Source of the DNA: Pseudolysinimonas_A sp049651805
GTDB lineage: Bacteria > Actinomycetota > Actinomycetes > Actinomycetales > Microbacteriaceae
Reading direction: 5' to 3'
Assembly: GCF_049651805.1 (NCBI RefSeq)
Contig: NZ_JBASCU010000022.1
Coordinates: 6,476-70,475, forward strand
Length of the DNA: 64,000 nt
The notes under the pieces are model-generated. The model ran no database searches and had not been told where the DNA came from. It saw nothing but the letters and a program-made list of their open reading frames with translations. This document shows positions 49,128 through 58,225 of the stretch, in pieces; position 1 is the stretch's first letter; the number at the start of each line of letters is the position of its first letter. A program made the position numbers and the translations under genes.

Positions 49128-51017
49128 TCAATTGGCCCGGTCGTCAATTGAGACGGTCTGCGAGCCGTGATCGATCGCGAAGCGGTACCGGCCGCGTTGC
49201 ACGCGTTCGACGGTGCCAGCGGGATCGGTCGCGACGTCGGCGGATGCGAGCACATCGTCGAGCAGCTCGCCCGTGAGGGTGCGGTCGGGCAGCGTCGCGA
49301 CGTACCAGGCGTTCAGCCGCCGCGTGATGGCGGCACCGCCGGCGAGGTCGCCGGAGCCGAACACCGAGAGCACGTCGGCATCCGACACCCGCACGTGCTC
49401 GCTCCACAGCGTTCCCGTGCCCGCGAGCTCACCCTCAAGTGCGACCGTCGGCGGTGTGCCCGTACCCTCTCTCCGGAGGTCCGGCGGCGCGAGCGGAGCG
49501 AACTCTTCGACGCGCACGCCGAGGGTCGCCTGCAGCGATCCGAGGTAGCCGTCCGAGGTGATATGCATCGCTTCATCGACGATGCCGGTCTGGAAGGTCA
49601 CGACGAGATGGCCACCCCCATCCGCGTAGGCGGCGAGGTTGTCGAGCGAGGCCTCGCTCGCGCAGAAGAGGCTCGGCACGATCACGACGTCGTACCCCGA
49701 CAGGTCCGCATCGGCGCGCACGAAGTCGGCGACGACGTTCCGCTCGAAGAGCGGCGTATACCAGGCGAAGGCGTGCTCGAGGTAGCTCAGCCTCGCAGGC
49801 ACCGCCTCCTGCTCGAGACTCCACCAGCTATCCCACTCGAAGACGATCGCGACCCGCGCCTCGACGCGGCTGCCCTCGATCTCCGCGAGGCCGGCGAGGT
49901 CGGCACCGAGTTCGGTGATCTCGCGCCACACCCTCGTGTCGGTGCCTGCGTGCGGCACCATGCCCGAGTGGAACTTCTCGGCGCCGGCCACCGACTGCCG
50001 CCATTGGAAGAACAGGATGCCGTCGGCACCGCGCGCGACCGCTTGCTTCGACCACGCCGCCATCTGACCCGGCGCCTTCGGCGCGTTTCTCGCCCGCCAG
50101 TTCACGGCGCTCGGCGCCTGCTCCATGAGGATCCAGGGCTGGCCGTGGCGCAGCGAGCGCATGAGGTCGCGGGTCATCGCGGCGTACGCGGGGCTGACCG
50201 GATCGGCGGGGTCGGGGTATGAGTCGTCGGAGACGACATCCACCTCCTGGGCCCACGCCCAGTAGTCGGCACCCTTGAAGAAGCCCATGAAGTTGGTGGT
50301 GACCGGGAGGGATGGCGTCGCCGCCCGCACGATCGCCGCTTCGGCCCGATAGAGCTCGAGCAACTGATCGGCGCTGAACCGATCGAAGTCGAGGAGCTGC
50401 CCCGGGTTGGTGAATGTCGGCGTCGCTCTCGGGGGCTGCACCTCGGCGAACTCCGCGTAGCGTTGCGACCAGAACGCCGTGCCCCACGCCGCGTTGAGGG
50501 CGTCGACCGTTCCGTAGCGCGCCTCGAGCCACGCCCGGAACGCGTCGGCGCTCGTCTCGCAATAGCAGTGGCTGACGTGGCAGCCGTACTCGTTGTTGAT
50601 GTGCCACATCGCGAGCGCGGGATGGTCGGCGTAGCGCTCGGCGAGCTTCGACGCGAGTCGTGCAGCCAGTCGGCGGTACACGGGCGAGCTCGGGCAGTAT
50701 TGCTGGCGGCTGCCGGCCGACAGGCGCACGCCATCCTTCGTGACAGGCAGCACCTCGGGGTAGCGATGCGTGAGCCACGGCGGCGGTGACGCCGTCGCCG
50801 TCGCAAGATCGACGCGCACACCGGCTGCGTGCAGCCCATCCATCACGCGGTCAAGCCAGCCGAAGTCGAACTCGCCTTCACGCGGTTCGAGCATCGCCCA
50901 CGAGAAGATGCCGACGCTCACGAGGTTGACGCCCGCCTCCTGCATGAGGCGTGCATCCTCGGCCCAGACCTCTTCCGGCCACTGCTCGGGGTTGTAGTCC
51001 CCGCCGTACCAGATCAC
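49128..51017 (-). CDS. Beta-galactosidase, GH42
   Basis: This 629-residue glycoside hydrolase of family 42 has the acid/base Glu143 (HINNEYGCH) and the nucleophile Glu299 (WILMEQAPS). The N-terminus GGDYNPEQWPEEVW is typical of the family. There is no signal peptide, so it hydrolyses imported galactosides in the cytoplasm. The GTG start follows GAAGGA one base after the permease stop. A second, different GH42 gene begins the same operon. Confidence 0.92.
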   Translation of the reverse strand: MIWYGGDYNPEQWPEEVWAEDARLMQEAGVNLVSVGIFSWAMLEPREGEFDFGWLDRVMDGLHAAGVRVDLATATASPPPWLTHRYPEVLPVTKDGVRLSAGSRQQYCPSSPVYRRLAARLASKLAERYADHPALAMWHINNEYGCHVSHCYCETSADAFRAWLEARYGTVDALNAAWGTAFWSQRYAEFAEVQPPRATPTFTNPGQLLDFDRFSADQLLELYRAEAAIVRAATPSLPVTTNFMGFFKGADYWAWAQEVDVVSDDSYPDPADPVSPAYAAMTRDLMRSLRHGQPWILMEQAPSAVNWRARNAPKAPGQMAAWSKQAVARGADGILFFQWRQSVAGAEKFHSGMVPHAGTDTRVWREITELGADLAGLAEIEGSRVEARVAIVFEWDSWWSLEQEAVPARLSYLEHAFAWYTPLFERNVVADFVRADADLSGYDVVIVPSLFCASEASLDNLAAYADGGGHLVVTFQTGIVDEAMHITSDGYLGSLQATLGVRVEEFAPLAPPDLRREGTGTPPTVALEGELAGTGTLWSEHVRVSDADVLSVFGSGDLAGGAAITRRLNAWYVATLPDRTLTGELLDDVLASADVATDPAGTVERVQRGRYRFAIDHGSQTVSIDDRAN

Positions 51018-51018
51018 G

Positions 51019-51918
51019 TCATTCCTTCACGCCGCCGGTCGCGAGACCGGTCTGCCAGTACCGCTGCAGATAGAGGAACGCGATGATGATCGGGATGATC
51101 GACACGAACGATCCCGTGATCACGGTCGAGAACAGTGCTTGCGCACCACCACCCGCGGCCGACGTCGCCTGTTGCTGCGCGAGGCCGACGGTGAGCGGCA
51201 GGAGGTCGCCGCTGTTGAGCATGATGAGGGGCAAGAAGTAGTTGTTCCAGGTCGCCACGAGCGTGAACAACATCACCGTGACGATGCCGGGCCCGAGCAG
51301 GCGGATGGCCACCTGCCAGAAGATCCGGAACTCGCCCGCGCCATCCACTCGTGCGGCCTCGATGAGCGAGTCCGGTACGGCGTCTGCCGCATACACGCGC
51401 ATGAGGAACACGCTGAAGGGACTCACGAGCGACGGCAAAATGACGGCCCACGGCGTATTGGTGATGCCCCCCGCTGAGAACAGCCGATAGGTGGGGATCG
51501 CGAGTGCCGTGAGTGGGATCATGATCGCGCCCAGGGTGATGCTGAACAGCGCCTTGTCACCCGGGAACCGATACTTCGCGAACGAGTACCCGGCCATCGT
51601 CGCGAGCAGGCTCGCGCCGATGGCGCTCACGCCCGCGTAGAAGATCGTGTTCAGCGTCCACCGGGCGTAGATGCCGTCCTGGTACGTGAACACCTCGACG
51701 ATGTTCGCGAACAGGTTGAAGTCATCGCCGAACCACAGCCCGAACGTCGTGAACAGGTCGCTGTTGTCTTTCGTCGACGAGACGAACAGCCAGATGAGCG
51801 GCACCACGAAGTAGAGCGCGCACAGCCACATCACCACGGTGAGCAGGTTGCTGCGGCGCTTGTCGCGGTTGTACGGCTTGCGGCGCGGCGCCGCCGGGAT
51901 GATGACCTGGGCGGTCAC
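51019..51918 (-). CDS. Carbohydrate ABC transporter permease (MalG-like)
   Basis: This 299-residue permease has six helices and the EAA loop (EAARVDGAGEFRIF). I chose the GTG at 51918, which overlaps the stop of the partner permease (GTGA). It lies between that gene and the GH42 gene. No ATPase is encoded nearby, so a shared MsiK-type ATPase is expected. Confidence 0.9.
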   Translation of the reverse strand: MTAQVIIPAAPRRKPYNRDKRRSNLLTVVMWLCALYFVVPLIWLFVSSTKDNSDLFTTFGLWFGDDFNLFANIVEVFTYQDGIYARWTLNTIFYAGVSAIGASLLATMAGYSFAKYRFPGDKALFSITLGAIMIPLTALAIPTYRLFSAGGITNTPWAVILPSLVSPFSVFLMRVYAADAVPDSLIEAARVDGAGEFRIFWQVAIRLLGPGIVTVMLFTLVATWNNYFLPLIMLNSGDLLPLTVGLAQQQATSAAGGGAQALFSTVITGSFVSIIPIIIAFLYLQRYWQTGLATGGVKE

Positions 51919-52802
51919 GACTGGAACTCCCTTCTCTGGGTGCTCAGTTGCACGACGTACGAGACGATCATGATGACGATGCCGAGCAGGAATGCGATCG
52001 CCGCCGCGTAGTTGATGTCCTGGTTCACGAATGCGAGGTTGTAGGCGTAGAAGTTGGGCGTGAACGACTGCGTGATCCCGGTCGGCGCGATCTCGACCAG
52101 CAGTTTCGGTTCGCTGAAGATCTGAAAACTCCCGATGACCGAGAAGATGACGGTCAGGAGGATGGCGGGCCGGATCAACGGAATCTTCACGCTCCAGGCC
52201 AGTCGCCATTGGCTCGCCCCGTCGATCTCGGCGGCCTCGTACAGTTCGGTGGGAATCGACTTGAGGGCCGAATACATGACGATCATGTTGTAGCCGACGT
52301 ACGCCCACGTGATGATGTTCATGATCGAGTACAAGATGAGATTGTCCGACAACAGATTCATTGTCGGCAGGCCGAGTGCGCCGGTGATCTGCCCGATCAG
52401 TCCGAACTGCTGCCCGTAAAGGTAGCCCCACATGAGCACGGCGACGACGCCGGGCACCGCGTAGGGCAAGAAGATGAGCAGCCGCAACAACTTACTGCCG
52501 CGAGCAAAACCGGAGTCGAGCGCGAGCGCGAAGAACAGCGCGAACCCGATCATGATGGGCACCTGGATCACGAGCACCAGGGCGGTGCGCCCGAGTCCGG
52601 CGAGGAAGCCGGGATCCTGGAACGCGCGCAGGTAGTTCTCAAACGCGACGAAGCTCACGCCGCCGATGAGCCGGTCGACGAAAAAGCTCAGGTAGCCCGA
52701 GTAGACGAGCGGTGCGATGAGCATCGCCACGAAGATGACGAAGAAGGGGAGGATGAATCCGTAGGCAACGAGATGCTGCTTCCGTTGGATCCTGCTGGCC
52801 AT
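51915..52802 (-). CDS. Carbohydrate ABC transporter permease (MalF-like)
   Basis: This 295-residue permease has six helices and the EAA loop (EAAEIDGASQWRL). The ATG at 52802 has an AAGGAG site; an upstream in-frame GTG includes that site within its coding sequence and is unlikely. It pairs with the MalG-like protein in import of a galactoside. Confidence 0.9.
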   Translation of the reverse strand: MASRIQRKQHLVAYGFILPFFVIFVAMLIAPLVYSGYLSFFVDRLIGGVSFVAFENYLRAFQDPGFLAGLGRTALVLVIQVPIMIGFALFFALALDSGFARGSKLLRLLIFLPYAVPGVVAVLMWGYLYGQQFGLIGQITGALGLPTMNLLSDNLILYSIMNIITWAYVGYNMIVMYSALKSIPTELYEAAEIDGASQWRLAWSVKIPLIRPAILLTVIFSVIGSFQIFSEPKLLVEIAPTGITQSFTPNFYAYNLAFVNQDINYAAAIAFLLGIVIMIVSYVVQLSTQRREFQS

Positions 52803-52835
52803 CTCGAGCTCCTTCACTCAGGCGGGGTCGGGTGG

Positions 52836-52864
52836 GGCGGCCCGGGGTGGATCCCCGAGCCGCC
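52836..52864 (-). other. Stem-loop after the binding-protein gene
   Basis: GGCGG..CGGGG pairs with CCCCG.GCCGCC around a five-base loop between the binding-protein and permease genes, without a T-run. Its place matches the stem-loops of the other two importers. Confidence 0.5.
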
Positions 52865-52873
52865 CGGGTACTA

Positions 52874-54229
52874 CTACTCGTTGACCGTGAAGCCCTGCTG
52901 GGTCGCGTAGTCGACGAGCGCGGCCTGCCACGCATCCAGGCCCGCTCCGAGATCGCCGTGAGCCGCAACCTCGGCCCCGAACGTCTCGTTGAAGTTCGTG
53001 TACGCGAACTCCATGAACGGCAGCCACTGCCAGTCGGGGTCGACCGTCGTCGAGATCTCCGCGAACAGCTCGTTGACCTTCTGTCCGCCGTAGAACTCGG
53101 GCTCAGCGCCGGCGAACGCCGGGTCCTCCAGCACCGAGTTCGCAGTCGGGAAGAAGTTCTGCTGGGTCGCGAACAGCAACGCCGGTTCCTGCGCGTTGTT
53201 GATCCACTTCGCGAGCTCGTAGGCCGCGATCGGGTTCTCCGAGGTCTTGACGACAGCGTCGGCCGAACCGCCCCAGTTGCCCGAGGCCGGGTTGTCGGCG
53301 TCCCACTGCGGCAGCGGCGCGGCGCGCCACAGGCCCGACGTGTCAGCCGCGGCACCGGAGAGGAAGACCGGAGCCCACGCCGCCGTCAGCCAGCCGGCGT
53401 ACTTGCCCTGGTTGAGACCCGCGTACCACTCGTCGGTGAAGTCCGGGTCAGTCGTGACCAGATCGCTCTGGATCATGTCCTGCCAGTAGGCCATCACTTC
53501 CTTCGCCTCGGGGCTGTTCACGTTGATCGTGACGTTCTCCCCGCCATCGAAGGCGAACGGCTTGACGCCCGCCTGCCACAACAGCCCGAGCCATCCGGCG
53601 CCCTGGTTGGGCGCCATGTTCCCGATGTAGGACGTCGTGTTCGCGCGCACCGCCTCCGCGGCGGCCCGGTAGTCCTCCCACGTGGCCGGGGCCTCGGTGA
53701 CACCAGCAGCGGTCAGGATGTCCTCGCGGTAGAGGTGGCCCAAGGGACCCGAGTCCTGCGGGATCGCCAGGATCTCGCCGTTGTGGACGCCCTGGTCCCA
53801 GACCCACGACACGTAGTCGCCCGCGATGTCTTCGGCACCGTACGGCGTCAGGTCGAGCAGCTCGCCACTCAGGGCGAACGACGAGAGGAACTGGTATTCG
53901 AGCTGCACCACGTCGGGACCGCCGCTACCGGCTTCCACAGCGGTGCGTACCTTGGCGTAGTGATCCAGGCCCTGGCCGACGTTCTCGACCGTGACGTTGA
54001 TTGCCGGGTACTCCGCCTCAAACAGGTCGACCTGATCCTGGATGTTGGGCACCCAGGTCCAGAACGTCAGTTCGGTCGGGGTGTTGAGCGCCTCTTCGCG
54101 CTCCTCCTCCGTGATCACATCGGTGTCGCCGCCCGAGCCTGTGCCGGGCGTGCAGCCGCTGAGCGTCAATGCCGCCACGGCAGCGATCGAGGTGATCGCG
54201 AACGCGGCTTTGCGTGCTCCGTGCCTCAT
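52874..54229 (-). CDS. Sugar ABC transporter substrate-binding lipoprotein
   Basis: This 451-residue family 1 solute-binding lipoprotein has its lipidated Cys at 26 (LSGC) and begins the fold with LTFWTWVPN. Placement between two GH42 genes suggests a galacto-oligosaccharide or galactoside ligand. The ATG overlaps the stop of the upstream GH42 gene by four bases. The binding-protein gene usually has the highest expression, and a stem-loop follows it. Confidence 0.88.
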   Translation of the reverse strand: MRHGARKAAFAITSIAAVAALTLSGCTPGTGSGGDTDVITEEEREEALNTPTELTFWTWVPNIQDQVDLFEAEYPAINVTVENVGQGLDHYAKVRTAVEAGSGGPDVVQLEYQFLSSFALSGELLDLTPYGAEDIAGDYVSWVWDQGVHNGEILAIPQDSGPLGHLYREDILTAAGVTEAPATWEDYRAAAEAVRANTTSYIGNMAPNQGAGWLGLLWQAGVKPFAFDGGENVTINVNSPEAKEVMAYWQDMIQSDLVTTDPDFTDEWYAGLNQGKYAGWLTAAWAPVFLSGAAADTSGLWRAAPLPQWDADNPASGNWGGSADAVVKTSENPIAAYELAKWINNAQEPALLFATQQNFFPTANSVLEDPAFAGAEPEFYGGQKVNELFAEISTTVDPDWQWLPFMEFAYTNFNETFGAEVAAHGDLGAGLDAWQAALVDYATQQGFTVNE

Positions 54230-56334
54230 GATTGCTCTACCTTCTCTTGTTTTGGGGTGGGAACGGCCCCGGATTCGGGGTCGCGTTGCTCGACCAGGAC
54301 GGTGACGTCCCAGGGTTCGAGAACGATCGGGGATCCGCCGAGCCGCTGCGGCGGGTGAGCGGTCGCCGGCTCGGGCGACCAGTTACTGATGAACCAGATG
54401 CGCCCGACGGTGCTGCTGCCGGAGGTGACCGTGACGGTGGGATCCCACCGCCATTCGCTCACGCTCGTGGTCGGCACGGCCCAGCGAAGAACGGATGTCG
54501 CAAGGGCGAGGTCGGGCAGCGTGCCGATGTAGGTGACGCGGCCGGCGCCATGCTCGCGCGAGGTGACCGCCGGCCGGCCCGCGTAGATGCCCGAGGAGTA
54601 CGCGGCCACCACGTCGGCGCCGTCGGCGACGAGCGCGTCGGCCCACCCCTCAGCCTGGCCGCCGCCGAAGGTGGTGCCGTCGATGCCGACCGGAGCGTCG
54701 AGCGTCGAGTACTCGTCGTACCAGACCCCCGCGGCGTCGGCGAGACGCCCGGGCGCTCGCTCGGGCCGGGCCCGGGCGAGCTGGTCGCCGTAGCCGGTTC
54801 GCATGCCGACAACGAGATGCCCGCCCGCCTCCGCGTAGCGCACGAGAGCGTCGAGTAGCCGATCATCGGCGATGTAGAGCGTCGGCACGACGAGGGTCGG
54901 GAACTCGGCCACGAAGTCCGCGGCGTCGCGCTGCCGGAACTGCTCGGCGTGCACGATCCGACTCTGAACGCCGGCCTCAAAGGCTGCGCGGTAGTAGCGA
55001 TCGAAGATCCGCAGGTACGAAGCGCGATCCGGGCCGCCCTCGGCGTCGGCGAGGGGTGGGTAGAACTGGAAGCTGTGCTTCGTGTCGATCGAGTAGAGCA
55101 GAGCGACATCGGCGTCGGGCGTGAACCCCTCGAGCTGTGGCCCGAGGTCGCGCAGCCGGTGGCCGAGCTCCGCGATCTCACGGTAGATGCGACCGGGTCG
55201 ACCGCTATGCGGCAACACTCCGCCCCAATAGGTTTCGATGCCGAGGTGCGGTGTCTGCCACTGCCAGTACTCGATCATCCGCGCGCCACGGGCCACGAGC
55301 GCGAGGCCCGCGAGCGCGATCTGGCCCGGGTACGGCGTGTGGTGCTGCCAGTGGGACTGCCCGATCGACTGCGCGTTCGTCTCGGTGACCAGGAACGGGG
55401 CCTGAGCCGAGCTGAACATGCGGTCGCCCTGCTCGTAGAGTGCCCACACTCCGCTCGTCCACCACATCGCGGTTCGCGGCACCTCGACCCCGATGCGGAG
55501 CGCCTCCTGCATCATGTAGTACGGGTTGCCGGCCGTGACATCGAGCGCCTGCACGAGCTTCTCGTCATCGATCGGCGGGCGCTCGTACGAGATGCAGGTC
55601 GTCACGAACTGGTGGGGATCCGCGTACTCGCGCACGATGCCGGCCTGCCACGCGATGAAGTCGGTGACGATCTCGGCCTGGTAGCGGCGCCACTCGAGCT
55701 GGTACTGCGGCGAGTGGTTGCCATCGGGACGCCAGAGCTCGTCCCAGCTGCGCAGGCGGTGCGACCAGAAGGTGAGCCCCCACTCGCGGTTGAGCGTCTC
55801 GACGTCTCCGTAGCGGCCTTCGAGCCAGCGCAGGAAACCGTCGAACACGCGCTGGTTGTGCAGCAGGAACGGGCCGGGCTCGTTGTCGACCTGGTAGCCG
55901 ATGATCGCGGGGTGCTTGGCGTACCTCTCGGCGATCGCCCGGATGACGCCCTCCGCGTACTGCCGGAACAGGGGATGCGTGATGTCGACCTCCTGGCGCC
56001 ACCCCCAGGGATGGCGCACCCCCGTGGCCTTCTCGCCCGCGAGGTCAGCATCCAGCGCGCGCAGCCACGGGGGCACGGCATAGGTCGGCGTGCCGAGCAC
56101 CACCGAGATGCCGCGGGCGTGCGCACCGTCGAGCACAGGCTGCAGCCAGTCGAGGTGATACACGCCCGGCTCCGGCTCCCACGTCGCCCACACCGACTCG
56201 CCCACGCGAATGACCGAGAAGGACGCATCGGCCATCAGGTCGAGGTCGCGCTCGAGGTCACCGTTCACGCGGTACTCGTTGTAGAACGCTGCCCCGAACA
56301 GGATTCGGTCGGGTAGCAGGTGCGCGTCGGCCAA
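54226..56334 (-). CDS. Beta-galactosidase, GH42 (long form)
   Basis: This 702-residue GH42 enzyme has the acid/base Glu152 (YQVDNEPG) and nucleophile Glu318 (FLVTETNAQ), followed by the trimerisation and C-terminal beta domains. It is distinct from the GH42 at 49 kb, so the two may prefer different linkages. The start is a TTG at 56334 with a GGAGTG site; no better start lies before the first conserved strand. It is the first gene of the operon repressed by the divergent LacI protein. Confidence 0.9.
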   Translation of the reverse strand: MADAHLLPDRILFGAAFYNEYRVNGDLERDLDLMADASFSVIRVGESVWATWEPEPGVYHLDWLQPVLDGAHARGISVVLGTPTYAVPPWLRALDADLAGEKATGVRHPWGWRQEVDITHPLFRQYAEGVIRAIAERYAKHPAIIGYQVDNEPGPFLLHNQRVFDGFLRWLEGRYGDVETLNREWGLTFWSHRLRSWDELWRPDGNHSPQYQLEWRRYQAEIVTDFIAWQAGIVREYADPHQFVTTCISYERPPIDDEKLVQALDVTAGNPYYMMQEALRIGVEVPRTAMWWTSGVWALYEQGDRMFSSAQAPFLVTETNAQSIGQSHWQHHTPYPGQIALAGLALVARGARMIEYWQWQTPHLGIETYWGGVLPHSGRPGRIYREIAELGHRLRDLGPQLEGFTPDADVALLYSIDTKHSFQFYPPLADAEGGPDRASYLRIFDRYYRAAFEAGVQSRIVHAEQFRQRDAADFVAEFPTLVVPTLYIADDRLLDALVRYAEAGGHLVVGMRTGYGDQLARARPERAPGRLADAAGVWYDEYSTLDAPVGIDGTTFGGGQAEGWADALVADGADVVAAYSSGIYAGRPAVTSREHGAGRVTYIGTLPDLALATSVLRWAVPTTSVSEWRWDPTVTVTSGSSTVGRIWFISNWSPEPATAHPPQRLGGSPIVLEPWDVTVLVEQRDPESGAVPTPKQEKVEQS

Positions 56335-56368
56335 GGGGTTTCACTCCGTTGTGGCTGGGGGTGCCGGA

Positions 56369-56451
56369 ATGTTTCCGACAACATTGCGGGGCGCGGCTGT
56401 CGGAATGTTTCCGGCAACATGTCGAGGGCACCATCATGTTGCCGGTAACAT
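56369..56451. promoter_or_regulatory. Three LacI-type operators between the GH42 operon and lacI
   Basis: ATGTTTCCGACAACAT (56369-56384), ATGTTTCCGGCAACAT (56405-56420) and ATGTTGCCGGTAACAT (56436-56451) are variants of one 16-bp palindrome with the central CG that LacI proteins need. They fill the 150-bp divergent promoter region. Confidence 0.85.
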
Positions 56452-56486
56452 CGTCGTGTCAAGTCATGATTGCGTCGGAGGAATAA

Positions 56487-57509
56487 ATGACCGAGACGCA
56501 ACCCAGCGTCCAGCGGGCCGCCACGATCTATGACGTGGCGCGGGCGGCCGGGGTGTCCCACGCGACGGTGACCCGGTTGCTCAAGGGCTACCCCGGCATC
56601 CGCCCCGAGACCCGCGACCGCGTCACCGAGGCGATCCGCGAACTCGGCTACCGGCCCAATCTCAACGCCCGGTCGCTGACGACGGGCCGCTCGCACCGCA
56701 TCGCTGCGCTCACGCATGACATCACGCAGGTCGGTCCGAGCAAGATCCTTGAGGGCGCCAACATCGCGGCCCGCGACGCCGGATACTTTCTCGACGTCAT
56801 CACGCTGGATGCGCACGACCCCGCAGCGATTCGCGAGTCGATCGACCTCGCACTGCAGTTCGACCTCGCAGGTGTGCTCGCGCTCTCGTCGACCGACGAG
56901 GTGACGCATGCGCTGGAGACCGCGACGTTCCGGGTGCCGCACTACCTGGCCACCGGCCACGACAAGCTGCCGACCGACTCCACGCCCGGCGTCAACGGTC
57001 TGCTCGCCGTGTTGCGTCACCTCGCCGACCTCGGTCACCGCGATGTCGTGCACATCGCGGGCCCGCCCGGCTGGGTGGGGGCGCGCAACCGCACCCGCGA
57101 GTACGAGGCCGCGGTCGTCGAGCTCGGCCTGCGCTCTCGGGGCGTCATCCACGGCGATTGGTCCGCCCGCTCCGGCTACGAGGCGATCGCAACGCTGCCG
57201 GAGCAACTGCCCGCGACGGCGTTCGTCGCAGCCAACGATCAGACGGCGCTCGGTGTCATCCTCGCCCTCAACGAGCGGGGCCACCGGGTACCCGACGACG
57301 TGAGCGTGACGGGAGTCGACGACATGCCGGAAGCGGCGTACTTCTCGCCGCCGCTCACGACCCTGCGGCTCGATTTCGCTGCCCAGGGCAGGGATGCCGT
57401 GGAGCAGCTGCTCGCGCTCGTCGACGGCGGAGCGCCCCCGCCACTGCCGGCACGACGCCCTGAGCTGATCGTGCGTCGCTCGACCGGCCCAGTCCGGCCT
57501 CGCGAGTAG
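56487..57509 (+). CDS. LacI-family transcriptional regulator
   Basis: This 340-residue repressor has the HTH TIYDVARAAGVSHATVTRLL at 13-32 with the hinge helix LNARSLTTGR, and a PBP-like sensor domain. GGAGG at 56477-56481 and the ATG at 56487 fix the start. The three palindromes upstream show control of its own gene and of the GH42 operon; a galactoside or galactose is the probable inducer. The ThuA-like gene follows 17 bp downstream. Confidence 0.9.
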   Translation: MTETQPSVQRAATIYDVARAAGVSHATVTRLLKGYPGIRPETRDRVTEAIRELGYRPNLNARSLTTGRSHRIAALTHDITQVGPSKILEGANIAARDAGYFLDVITLDAHDPAAIRESIDLALQFDLAGVLALSSTDEVTHALETATFRVPHYLATGHDKLPTDSTPGVNGLLAVLRHLADLGHRDVVHIAGPPGWVGARNRTREYEAAVVELGLRSRGVIHGDWSARSGYEAIATLPEQLPATAFVAANDQTALGVILALNERGHRVPDDVSVTGVDDMPEAAYFSPPLTTLRLDFAAQGRDAVEQLLALVDGGAPPPLPARRPELIVRRSTGPVRPRE

Positions 57510-57526
57510 CGACCGCGAGTCGTCTC

Positions 57527-58225
57527 ATGACTACGAAGAAGGCGCTGATCGTGCGAGGCGGCTGGGACGGCCACCAGCCTGTCGAGACCAGCCAATCGAT
57601 CATCCCCTTTCTCGTCTCCAACGGGTATGAGGTGCGGGTCGAGGAGTCGACGGGGGTCTACGCCGACCGCGACTACCTGCCCACGGTCGACGTGATCGTG
57701 CAGGCGAACACGATGAACGTGATTGCGAAGGACGAAGTCAACGGACTCATCGCCGCCGTGCGATCGGGAACGGGACTGGCCGGGTGGCATGGCGGCATCG
57801 CGGACTCGTATCGCGACAGCGTCGACTATCTGCACCTGATCGGTGGCCAGTTCGCTCACCACCCGACACGCACACCTCACGATCAATTGGGCGGGCGACC
57901 TGACGACTATTTCGTCGCCCACACCATCAACATCGTGCCCGAAATGGCGGGCCATCCGATCGTGGCGGGAATCGGCGACTTCGAGCTCACCACCGAGCAG
58001 TACTGGGTTCTGTCCGACTCCTACAACGAGGTGCTCGCCACGACGACCGTGGCGGCGCGAGAGTTCGACGCCTGGACCCGGCCGGTTGTCGTCCCCGCGA
58101 TCTGGACGCGCCAATGGGGGCTCGGCAGGGTCTTCGTGGCGACCCCGGGGCACGGGTTGGACGTGCTCGACAACCCCGATGTGCGAACCATCGTCGAACG
58201 GGGGATGCTGTGGGCGAGCCGCTGA
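57527..58225 (+). CDS. ThuA-like protein
   Basis: This 232-residue ThuA-fold protein (a glutamine-amidotransferase-like fold) starts KKALIVRGGWDGHQP and has GWHGGIADSY and TTEQYWVLSD. ThuA proteins occur with trehalose and other disaccharide utilisation genes and are often next to Gfo/Idh/MocA oxidoreductases, as here. A role in 3-keto-sugar metabolism is known for related pairs. The stop overlaps the next gene by 16 bases. Confidence 0.82.
   Translation: MTTKKALIVRGGWDGHQPVETSQSIIPFLVSNGYEVRVEESTGVYADRDYLPTVDVIVQANTMNVIAKDEVNGLIAAVRSGTGLAGWHGGIADSYRDSVDYLHLIGGQFAHHPTRTPHDQLGGRPDDYFVAHTINIVPEMAGHPIVAGIGDFELTTEQYWVLSDSYNEVLATTTVAAREFDAWTRPVVVPAIWTRQWGLGRVFVATPGHGLDVLDNPDVRTIVERGMLWASR

Noticed and set aside
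54949..56316. A 455-codon plus-strand frame antisense to the long GH42 gene
   Set aside because: No recognisable domain; the minus strand holds the catalytic glutamates and family signatures.
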